This document shows positions 39,301-51,300 of a stretch of DNA of 64,000 bases, piece after piece. The notes under the pieces were generated by a model, which did no database searches, was not told where the DNA came from, and saw only the letters and a program-made list of their open reading frames with translations. The stretch comes from Apoderus coryli (taxonomy: Eukaryota > Arthropoda > Insecta > Coleoptera > Attelabidae). The position numbers and the translations under genes were made by a program. Each line of letters begins with the position of its first letter. Position 1 is the stretch's first letter. Location: positions 8,370,001 through 8,434,000 of the forward strand of contig OU452210.1 in NCBI GenBank assembly GCA_911728435.2, written 5' to 3'.

Positions 39301-42300
39301 TTAGAAATGAATCAGTATTTCTAAACTATATTTATTTTTAATTAAAAAACCAGTGGCGTGCCATTTTCTTCTACAAAAATCTTCAATTCACTTCCCACAC
39401 AGACGCCACTGGTACAACTAAAAAAAATGTTCTATACAGTATAGTTTGTCTATAAGCTTTTTTGGTTCCTGAATATATTCTACTTTTTCTGAAATAATGA
39501 TGTTTTGCACCTGATTTTCTTAATACATATACTGAGGTACTTTTTAACTTCCTTATTGCTTAATTTGGTAATTTAATTTTTTCCGCTTTAAGTTCATAAC
39601 TTTAATTTTATTTCGCGTTCAATTATATAAAAAAAAACAGACCATTAACCATGCTAATTAGCTTTGCTGTGCTCATGCTTTATTTGTTTGCTGTGAATTA
39701 ACTATATGACAATTTAAGCGGAGCTTTCTGGATAAGCTTAGTTTAGCTTGACGAGAGAACAGACATTTGACCCATGGCCGTTCAAATTTTAATTATTTAT
39801 ATACTCTGTCTTGCATTCGATAAAATACCTATCTAGATCAAGATTGGGTCCTCCATATATTAAAAAAATCATTACTTGTTTATACAAATAAGGAGAGCAT
39901 AAACAATGACAAAGTTTGAGTACAAAAATAGTACAGTTTTGTTCATATAAATTGTTATAGTTGCTCATATCTAATTTCAGATAAGAATAGTATTCTTAAA
40001 ATGGTTACCAAAAATATTGCGTATGGAGAGACCTATTCCTGAAGATGACGGTTTGTCACCTCCACCACGGCCAGCTTCTGTAGCGACTGACAGAAAGACA
40101 ATAAATTTTCCAGATGTTGAATTAAAAGAACGATCATCAAAAAGTTTACTAGCCAACGTTTTAGATATTGACGACGATTTTCGACATAACTATAGGGGAG
40201 GTGGTACACCCACACCGTTGCCAGCGACGTTCTTTAGGACGGTTTATAGGTAAGTTATAATAAATTTATCCATTGTTAGCATAGTTTTTGTGTATCCATA
40301 AAAAACTACACCTCTCATTAATTAAGGAGGTTTCGGCTATCATAAACAAATGTTTATTTGCTTCTAATCTATATTTGAAACGTAAAATCAATGAGTCTTT
40401 GAAAATACTTTTGCAACGCGCGTTTTTCTAGCAAAGTTACAATATCTAGGACCCAATAAAACCTTTTAAACCAGCCTCTATCAGAATGTTGATAAGTGCA
40501 ATGGTCGTGTAAAATGAAAGAAGCAAAGTAACATAAAAAGTTTGGCAGATTTAGTGGTATCGAAGTATATTTGTTACAAGATTGTTGATGTCTTGTCAAT
40601 ATAAATCCCTGTATCTGCTTGTATCTGTATTTACCTAGATAGTTACATTAACACTTCTTTCCAAAGTTGTGTTAAAAGCCAAGCACAATATTAAGCCCGA
40701 TGATTTATTTGCGATATTTGATGAAATATTTTCTTCATCGGAGAACCTGAGAATGGATTTTCACGGCCATAAAACAATATATCAGCACTGATGATGCCTT
40801 AACAAGTTTTAAAACTAGAAGTTATCGTTTAGATTTAACTTTAATTTAATATAGGTTTTATGGGGCACATTCTGGCCAATCTTTTAGTGTTTTAAAGAAC
40901 AATTTAGTCCATTCATTTTATTTTCGTTTGCAAACAACTAAATGAGTTATTTGAGCTATCATTCTTCTAGAAGCATACACCAATTTTTAAAACCTGTTGT
41001 GAAATAGACTTTCAGATTATTCCTAACTACTAATAAAATTATTGTTAACATGTAATTAAATTCTTTTATACTGATGATGAAATAATTCGGCAACTATAAT
41101 AATCCAATCATGTCTCTATGCAATTGTGTAACCTATTGCTGCTTTTTAGATTAAGTAAATAATAGTTAATTCTTATTGTATAACAGAGTAAGTGTACCTT
41201 GCATGTTTGCAAATGAACTATAATGTAATAATTTATTAGTTATATAGGGAATTGCTCAAACAGTTCTCATCACATCACATAAGCTCTATGATCTAATAAA
41301 ACCCACTATATATTTTACTAATGACGAGTGCTGATTGGTGATCTCTATCACCTCTACATCTGAATTAATAAATGTTTTAAAACTTGATTACAAGACGGAT
41401 TTCAAGCATTATCATGCCGAAAAGTAGCACTCTCATGTGTCATGTGTTCATCATAATGACTCCACAGAATTTCGAGATATAGGAATTTTGCTCATAGTTA
41501 ATGTAAAGACAAGGTTCTTGAAACGTGAAGATCCCTACTACTGTATATGCTCTCATTTAAACTAAAACATAAAACGTAGAATTCCCATTTTCATTAATTC
41601 TAGTTACTTAATCTGTTTCCGTACCTGCGTCTTCAAAAGTAAAATATAAAAAGCTTTGTTTGTTATTCGACATTTAAACATTCTTTGCGCGTACATTTCA
41701 ACAGTTCTACTTTTGGTATTTTACACAATTTTTGGAAGGAACTTTCATTACTTCTTTTATGCATTAGGTATGATTTAACTTGAATTTCTGGGAAACCGTA
41801 TATATAAATTCCGGTTACTTTTCGTGTTTGTTTCTTTAGCAAAATCAAGCTTAATTATTTCCTTCTCTAATGTTTCGTGTGGTCATGAATTATAAAGACC
41901 AGAAAGACTTCAAACAAAGCTTTGCTATAGTGTAAGATAAGCAACTAGATCAAACCAGGTGATGAATTTCATTTTTATCAAGAATTACACTATGTGCCAC
42001 AGGCCCCACAACTTTTAACTATTCAGATATTCATGTTTGTCGATTTTTAGCTATATGGCCACTTATAAATGGACGATTTCATGTATGTACATTCGATTAC
42101 TAATATTCACGCAGTTAGGAAACAAAAATTCTGAATAATAAAAAAACGTGATGTTTTATACAACGTGCTCATAAAAATACGGGGTGCTCCCCATGCGTGA
42201 AAATAATAGAGCTTTTCGTTTTAAACCACCAGTTAAAGTTACAAGGTGTCAAAATTATAAATTTAAAGTTGTCAAATCAAAAAAAAATCAATAAAATGAG

Positions 42301-45300
42301 GGATTAAAATACCCATTAACACTCCTAATGTTTTTGTTTGTTGTCACTTGCCGTAGAATAACCAGTTTGTTTACATTGTCATATTTGCAGCAATTATCAA
42401 ATAAATATTTCAATCGAAATTCATCTGATCTTTCAGATAAATAAATGTCCGTTATATTTATAGGATTTTCATATTAGATCAATAATATCTTCATATATAA
42501 CTCGAAGGTAAAATTTTCTGCATTATTTGTACGGTTCTTTTAATTTCCTTTTATGTTCCAAAAATTTCGACGTAAAAATATTCGACACCCAGGGGTATAT
42601 GTTCTATTTATGGAATTCCCTTTTTACCTTTATATAAGTTGGATATATATTATAAATGTTCATCAATCAAAACTCAAAAATTTTGGTTTGGCACACTCTG
42701 AAAAAATAGTGCCAAATCCAATCTAAAAAAATGCCTCAAGAGGAAATTTGCTGTACTGGCTAATTCAGGTTGAAATCCGAATTAAGTAAGGCGAAGCATA
42801 TAGTAGCAGTGATTGGGAATGTACGCAGTTTAGCAGTTTATACAATTCATGTTATGTATAGGGTTTAAAATTCTTAGGTTCCATGAGAAATCAAGGATAG
42901 AAAGAAGGATGACAAAGGAAACCTCCCTAGATCAGTTGTTCATCCTCCAAGTTGGAGATAAGGGGGTTCGATTGTTTTAATTTAGTTTTCACAGCTGTTT
43001 TCTCAATAAGGGATGTTTCCTTACAACGATGAAGTATAGTATTTTGAGAACGAGAACATTCAATACAGTTGGAAGGTACGAGTAAGTCACTGATATAGAG
43101 AGAATACCATGCTTGTATTATAAAATATTATGTCTTAAGTGTTGGCCGACAGATTGCAAGATATACTGCCATTGTTATTTCACAAAAATTAAAGACTAGG
43201 GCATTAAAAATGCAAGTATCTGACAAAGCAAAAACCTGAAATAACCTAATTGTAAATTGGAAAGTCCGTCCGATATAATTGCAGAGCAGATAAAGTAGTT
43301 ATACAGAAATATTCTATTAATCCGTGTCTGATAAAATACCAATTTAACTTGATATTTGACAGTTTTTCATAAAACTAAACTGAACTTAAAGCTTGACTAA
43401 AATTAACCGTGTTCTGCTTTTAGATAGTTAAATATTCTCATTAAACTAATTTCGACTTTATTAAAGGAAGTATGTACGTTGTACGTGCCTACTAAAATTA
43501 TTCATCCTCTCCCTACGAAATTCATCCTAAATATACAAAAACTTTTACGCCAAAATGTGGATAGGTACGTGTTTTCAATATGCATGGGCTCACAAAACTA
43601 TGTTCGTATATTGCAGATTCCATTCAACATCAATTTAACTTTGCTGCAAACATTCGACTTATAATTCCTTAGATAATTTTTCAAACTGATCAATAATGTG
43701 TTGTTTTTGGTCGACAGTGTTACTTTCTTATCCTATGGGTATAATATCTGTCAAGAGTGTAAACATAAAATCAAATATAAAGCTTGACGTGACTTCCAGG
43801 ACGATTTGTCGAATATTATCAAAAGGTTTTGGTGGATAATAAAACACAAACGTGAAACGAACGGGAAAAAGATATATAATATATATATAGTATATATACG
43901 CTCTGCCCGTTATTTATTCTATTCCTGGTCGGGCTTTTAATTTTTAGTGCAATATACAGGAAAATTCTTTATTAAACCTTGAACGCTGAAGATAAATAGG
44001 GAAAGTTTATAATACCGAATGGGCATTTTTGTAATTGGTCACTTCCTCGATTGAAATATATCAATGCAGAAGGAACTTTAATTTTGTCATCGATGTAAAA
44101 TTTTAAATACAAAATGAATCCGAATTCGCGTTCGTCTGACTGACGTATTAATCAAAATTAGGTTATATAAAAATTTGTCGTGAGTGTGGTTTTCAGTGCA
44201 ATGATAATATTTTGAGAAATCAATCTGACCAAAAACATTTTATCCTTCAAAATTTAAATTTAACGGATAAACTTATCTAAAGTATCTTCGCTATGTCATT
44301 GAGCATCAAACGAGTCGAAAATCATACATAACATCACAACTTCAAAAATTTTCGATTCAGATATTCATGTTTTGGTTTTTGCCCCAGCTTTGTCTAAAAC
44401 TAAGAAGTGCTGAATCAGTCAAATCGCTCGTATACGTGTAATTTTTAAAAATATGTTGCAATTAACTGCCTCTATTTTTGAAAATACATTGTATTGGGAG
44501 AAGTTGTCTAGAATAAAGATTTACGGCGAAATTCAAAAATGTAACCATCTTTGTAAAATACAATATCAAGATAAAAGTGCAGTTTGCGGTGGTAGTGGCA
44601 ACAATATTAATTGTTTGTCAATGTGGCAAATTAATTAAACAATTATTTCACAATAAATAATTTAGCGGCATAGAGAATAATTATTTTCATTCAATTCAGC
44701 GATTACTGCCATGCGATCTGTAACACAAAAAACAAAACCTAATTAGATATCTAATCACAATTATTTAAAAATAAATAATTTAGTGGTATAGAGAATCATT
44801 ATTTTAATTCAATGCAGCAATTACTGCTATCCGATCTGTAACACAAAAAACAAACCCTAATTAGATATCTAATCCCAATTATTTCAAAATAAATAATTTA
44901 GTGGCATAGAAAATAATTATTTTAATTCAATGCAGCGATTACTGCGATCTGATCTGTAACACAAAAAACAAAAACCTAATTAGATATCTAAAATCAATAA
45001 TTTAAAAATAATTAATTTAGTGGGATAGAGAATAATTATTTTAATTCAATACAGCGGTTACTGCGATCTGATCTGTAACACAAAAAACAAAAACCTAATT
45101 AGATATCTAAAATCAATAATTTCAAAATAAATAATTTAGTGGCATAGAGAATAATTATTTTAATTCAATGCAATTACTGCTATCCGATCTGTAACACAAA
45201 AAATAAAACCTAATTAGATATCTGAAAACAATTATTTCAATATAAATAATTTACTAGCATGAGGAATAATTATTTTAATTCAATTCAGCAATTATATCGC

Positions 45301-48300
45301 TATTCGATCTGTAACACAAAACACAAAACCTAATTAGATATCTAAAAACAATTATTTCAAAATAAATAATTTTGTGGCATAGAGAATCATTCATTTCATT
45401 TATTTCGGCAATTAGGCACTGCTATCCGATCTGTAACACAAAAAACAATACGTAATTAGAAGTCTAAAAACAATTGTTTTAAAATAAATAAGTAATTGTT
45501 TGTCATAGAAAATACTTATTTTAATTGAATTTAGCAATTACTGGCACACAATAGTATATTGTGCAACGAACATGAAATGACATATATTTCCTACGAGTAT
45601 AATCGTTTGCAGCATGAGCCGCAGGCGAGTGCTGCAAATCATACGAGTATGAAATGGTCATTTCATGTGAGTTCCACACTATACTTTTTCTACGACTGTT
45701 TTAATGCTTTTGAATAAATTTAACATAATTTTTAGGAAAATATTTGTTTTTCGAAACTTACCCTTGTTAGCGTATAAGCCTAAATACGATAAATTAGAAG
45801 TATTAAATTGACTAGGTGGTGTTAAACTATATTCACTATCACTGTCATCATTATTTTAATTCAATGCAGCAATTACTGCTATCCGATCTGTAACACAAAA
45901 AACAAAACCTAGTTAGATATCTAATCACAATTGTTTAAAAATAAATAATTGTGCGGCATAAAGAATAATTATTGTAATTCAGTTCAGTAATTACTGCTAT
46001 CCGATCTATAACACTCAAAACAAAACCTAATTAGATATCTAAAACAATTATCTTAATGTAAACAAATTTGTAGCATAGCGGACAATTATTTTAATTTCAA
46101 CTGAGTTGAATTGATCCTGCATCAATTCCATGGCAGTCAATCAGTTTATTTTGCATTTAAAAATTAATAATTATTTGAAATAAAAAAATCCCTTACATCC
46201 AATTTAACGTAAATTCTACTTATTTAAAGTAAATCTGGTTGCACTGCTAAATTAATGACAGTTAAAATTATACGCACGCATGATGCGCGGCCAAACAATT
46301 TTTACTACACAAGTTATATACATATTTACTGTTGATTTTGTGTTTAGGTTTTATATATTTTTTGTTCTAAAATTAACTATACAGGACTTTTTCCAAGACA
46401 AACTCTTTTAAAATTTTCAATATTTTTCCGATAAATTTAATTAAGTAGATATCCTTGATTTTATTCAGGTTAATCAATTAATGTTTCCTGAAATGAACAT
46501 TATTTTAATTTTTTTTTCTTATGAGATCATTAAATAGACTATATTGAACATAATTAGCTATGGTATTTTTACTTTTTTTAAGGTGATTATAGAATAGACT
46601 AGATTAGGTACTTACGAATTTCATATACTACTCGGCATTTCATATTCATACCTCTTTCAAAATTATCAGTTGGCCTCTTTTAACACATTTTAAGTAACAA
46701 AATTTGTAAAGCAATTAATTAGTCACCAAATAATGATAGAAATTAATAATTCACAACTTATTTACTACCAATTTATAATAACAATGAGAGGGAATATTAG
46801 AACATTGACATATTAATATATTAACATGTCAATGCATTGGAATCAAATATAATTTTACCAGTCAACGTTGCCAGATTGTATCTGATTTCATTAAATCTAA
46901 TTATATTAATATAATTTAATTTTTCTACGACCATGCAAAGATTTACTACTACCTACCTAACTAACTACTTACCTGTCTACCTAACTAACTTGCAACCTGA
47001 ACCTCATTGGTACATATCAGGCCTGCACATGGCAAGGCTTCGCCCTTGCTAACCTACCTACCTAACTAATCTGCAACCTAAACCTCATGCACACATATCG
47101 GGCCTGCACTTGGCAAGGGCTGTGCCCTTGCTATCCTACTTACCTACCTACCTATCTACTTACCTAACTACTTATCTACCTACTTACCTAACTAACCTGC
47201 AACCTGAACCTCATGAGTACATCAGGCCTGCACATGGCAAGGACTTTGCCCTTGCGTCCGGTCCATGCAAGGGCTTCGCCATTGCTAACCTACCTAACTA
47301 CCTAGGTTCCCTTCCTTTTACTACAAAAATGTAAATGAAAATATTGAATATTAATTGTTATGTAGAATGAAAATAAAATCTGGCAACATTGATACTGATT
47401 GAATAATGACATTTGTTTCAAATTAAATAATTATGCCAAACATAACCAATTTTTATAAGAACTGTTTATTATTGAGAAAATGATAATATTTATTACTGAA
47501 ATTTAAAGTATATAAATATTTGAAGTTATTATCCAATACGAGGTCCAATATGTACAAAATTACCCAAGGATTGATGTAACTATGGAACTTCTATTAAACT
47601 GAATTGATATACCTAAGTAACGTTTACTACCCTAATATGCGCGAGTACCTACCTAATATAGTGTATTCAACTTAAAAAAAAGTTAAAATACCATAGCTAA
47701 TTATGTTCAAAATAGTCTATTTAATGATCTCATAAGAAAAAAATCCAAAAAAAGTAGTTATTTCGAGCTGCAGGCTAGGTCACCAGAACCGCATTTTGGA
47801 ACAACAAAACATGTTTGGCATTAAATAACTTCCTATAATAATACCTAGATATACCACCGCCACCGGTCAGTTGTTATTTACCTTGTATAATTTGATTTTT
47901 ACTTACAGTTTTTGGAAGTCACGTAATCCAGAAATTCTTGAAATAGTTTGTCGCGTCAAAATCTTTGCTTTGACTTGCACTTTTCACGTGCAGAATCACT
48001 ATCACTAGTGGACCTTTGTAGTTCTAATACCTACTTATTTCTTAAAACACTTAATAATTACAACACAACACGTTTAAGCAAAACGGTAGGTACATTCAAA
48101 TGAATTACAAATTTATCGTACAAGCAACGACATCAAACTGTCACACAGTAAGTTACAAATTTTTTGTAGTACTGCATACCTATCTACATTGTTTTTCACT
48201 TTACACTTTATTCATTTTATACTAAAAATAAACGTTACACACTATAACTAATAAAATTAATTAATAATATATGAATTAATAGAAATATAAACAAAAACAA

Positions 48301-51300
48301 TCTAAATTATATGTAGAACAACGTAGTACCACACTAATGTCTCTTATTCTATGGTAATACATTCGAATATATAAATAACAAACTCAATAAACGCGAATAA
48401 AGAATAAACTAACCGTCAAAACTGAACAATCTACTGTGTCAACAAGCAATCCGCAAAAAAATATGTATCACTATCATATTTTATCTACTGGCTAGACAGT
48501 TTTTACATTATATGTACCTACCTAGTACAGAGAGTTTTTTCTGATTTTATTGAGTTTACCATAGTAAGTAAATACGTATTATAATAATTTTAGAATATTG
48601 AAATTTATATTTTATATTAAATAGCAGCAGAAGCAAAAACCAGAAGATCTGATTCAACATTTTTTTCTCATTTTCATCCATTCATGCGTCTATCCGTGGA
48701 ACCACGGTATATATATATATAATATAATAATAATAATAAATGACTTTATTGTGATTATATATATTTTGAGGCATAGCATAGCCTCTTATCTTAACCGTAC
48801 ATTTATGAAATAAAACAAAACACCTACATTAATTAACAATAAGAAAAAAGGAAAAAAAAAGTTAAGCGAAACGGAAAACATTATACATATCAATAACCAT
48901 TTTACATATTATTTACAAAATAAAACACTACATATAATAAAGCACCTGCATCAATTTACAAAATGAAATGAAATTAGAAACATTATATATAAATATCTGT
49001 ATCAAATTTACATATTTACAAAATATATCAAATCAAATTGGACAACCCATTCATAAAATCAATCATTGCCAAGAATATATAATTTAATATAGACTATACT
49101 AGAATCGGTTATTTTTACAAAAACTATTTGAGTCTGATTTCGTTGTAATAAAGCTCTAACAACTGCTTCAGCATTCAAAATCTGAAAAATTAATTAACTA
49201 TATATATTTTTTAATTATCAAAATTGTTTCCAACAACAACAATAAGCGATCTCAACAGTCCCTCATGTCTATGTCATATCAGTACTAACGAGTTTTGGCG
49301 TCATTTTTAGACGAAATTTGGGATGATTGACTTAGCTCTGCTCCCCAATTTTTTTTCTTAATGTCGTGCGAATGAAAAAGCAAGAAAAAAAATTTCAATT
49401 TTTTGATGCTTTTGCTCGGTATAGGACTATAGAACGCTATCATTCAAGCCCTAAGAAACTATCCTTATAATATAGAGAATACATGTTTATTTTTATGTCC
49501 CGCAACTTTTTGCTTAGTCCGAACTTCCTAGAAAAAGCTTCGCAATCGAAGAATGTTTATTATTTATAGCAAAGATTAATGTACATTCATTTTTGTTTAT
49601 AGTATTATTACTTCTTAGTAAAGTGATTGTCGAAAAGCATTCCAAAACAAAAAAATAAAATACACACTGTAATTGAAAAGAAAAATATATTTTTTCAGCA
49701 AAAAAAAGTACCTGCTTCTAGAGGGTTGTTAGGATGCTCTAACCATCCCTTTCAAGATAATAATAATGTTATAAAAAATATTCATTTGCAAAACATCAAA
49801 AGAATATGAAAGGGAATACTAATTTTGTAGCTCTTGACACTATATGCAATATGAAAAAAAAAAAAAAAGATTTCACTGGCCATTTTAGACGTTATTATGC
49901 AGTTTTTTAAAAAATGTCTGTCTCTGGCTCCGCCTATACACACGATATTCTTACATAAATCATATACACATAAGGCGTAAGTGAGATGGCTATTTGAAAC
50001 GAGAAATAGAAAACGTTTTGAACTTTTTGAAATAAGTATAACTTGTTCACTGCAAAATAAAATTAGTGTTTATTAAAGCAGGGGCAAAATATAATATAAA
50101 TCTGTTTAAATCTAAATTTTACAAATATATTTTGCAGTGCACCGGTCTTTTACGAGACCATGTAAATATTGTACATCATTCGTTCTTACCGTTCCATATT
50201 CTGGCATTGTTGTAGCTTAAATTTTTTAGAATGCGAGATATAAGTCAGGATATTGATAAAAAATTTGCAAGTCCCGACCAGAATAACTTATAGGATTCGG
50301 TTTCACATTTACATAAGCGTCACGTGTGGTTTCTGTAACACGAAAAGCTGCACCATATGTGACACTTTCCAATTTTACTACTAAAATTTTAAATAATCCT
50401 CATGAAATGTGGATACAATCTAAATCTCAATAAGAGATAAGAATCAATTCTGCTCTGCTCTGCTTAATCATTTTCAAACTAAAACTGGTCCCAAAGTAAA
50501 TGCGGGCTTTAAGTTAAATTAAAACCGGATTACATACAATACATTAAATTTAATTAAAGGAAACTGGAGAAGAAAATTTTCAATTTGAAAAGTATATCAT
50601 CGTAATACTTTTAACTAATGAAATGGTATTAGGAATACTTACGAGGTCGCATTGCAAATTTCATTCCATCTGTTTAATTGTAAGCAAACAGAAAACGCTA
50701 GAAATAGAAATTTTACTATTTCACAAAATCACTTTTTTAAATTTCAATGAGCGGCCAGTCCTCACGGTGATTATTTATTTCAAATTGTGTATTTGAAATC
50801 TACATCAGGCATTGGGACTGTCTTGAGTAAACCATATGCTGCTGTATCCTTTATTTCTTATTTTTAAAGTTGCATCTAAGTAAATCTTGGACGCTGTATA
50901 AAAAAGTTTCAAGACGATGCAAATGCAGACACATGTTGACATTGAAACAATAAGATATATGATAGATGGCAAAATGTGCAGGATTATTAGCAAAGATGTA
51001 TCTGGTTTTGTCTAATTGTTTGATTTAATGAAAAGATTCATTCTATGTTTTTATAAAAGTAGAATTTAAAATTAATATGTTATGAACTGACTGACTTCTT
51101 AGTTCCGATGTCATTTATATTAAAGAAATACTTCTAAGCAGTTTTCTTGGTTCGTGAATTTCTTTACGGCAAAATGGACCAGGTATTACACCATAATTAT
51201 TGATTATATTTGTTTCAGACATAATGAAGAAAGTACGAATAACGGCAGTGGTCCCCGGATTCAAGACTCAAACATCGTATCCAGTCATTCATGCATTACA

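Larger units (their letters stand above)
44634..46105. repeat. Minisatellite, about 118-bp unit, roughly eleven copies, interrupted
   Basis: About eight consecutive units (44634-45540) and nearly three more (about 45855-46105) share CGATCTGTAACACAAAAAAC and the perfect palindrome ATTAGATATCTAAT. Units differ by point changes and small indels, so the array is not freshly amplified. A 310-bp unrelated spacer splits it. The block lies in the last receptor intron. Confidence 0.9.
46512..47743. mobile_element. Foldback-type element with long inverted arms and tandem-hairpin core
   Basis: The outer about 70 bases at each end (46512-46581 and 47673-47743) are near-perfect inverted copies. The symmetry continues inward in eroded form: GTTGCCAGAT at 46867-46876 and its complement at 47378-47387 lie at the same distance from the two ends. 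The core (about 46946-47309) is tandem repeats and sits exactly in the centre. No coding potential is seen. I found no clear target duplication because both ends abut T/A runs. Confidence 0.72.
40250..51218 (+). other. Receptor last intron, 11 kb, with compound repeat region
   Basis: Carries the minisatellite, dyad, foldback element and the two coding-looking minus segments between 44.6 and 48.1 kb. The parts 40250-44633 and 48031-51218 show nothing else that I can name. Confidence 0.85.

Noticed and set aside
42890..42990. Possible LINE fragment around the stretch GATGACAAAGGAAACCTCCC
   Set aside because: A short protein-like stretch, but I could not match it to a specific reverse transcriptase motif.
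44634..45540. Possible CRISPR array, because of regular repeats
   Set aside because: Units of about 118 bp repeat in full with no unique spacers, in an insect genome; this is a minisatellite.
47110..47334. 74-residue frame rich in YLPTYL repeats
   Set aside because: It is the translation of the CCTA/CTAA tandem core of the foldback element, not a gene.
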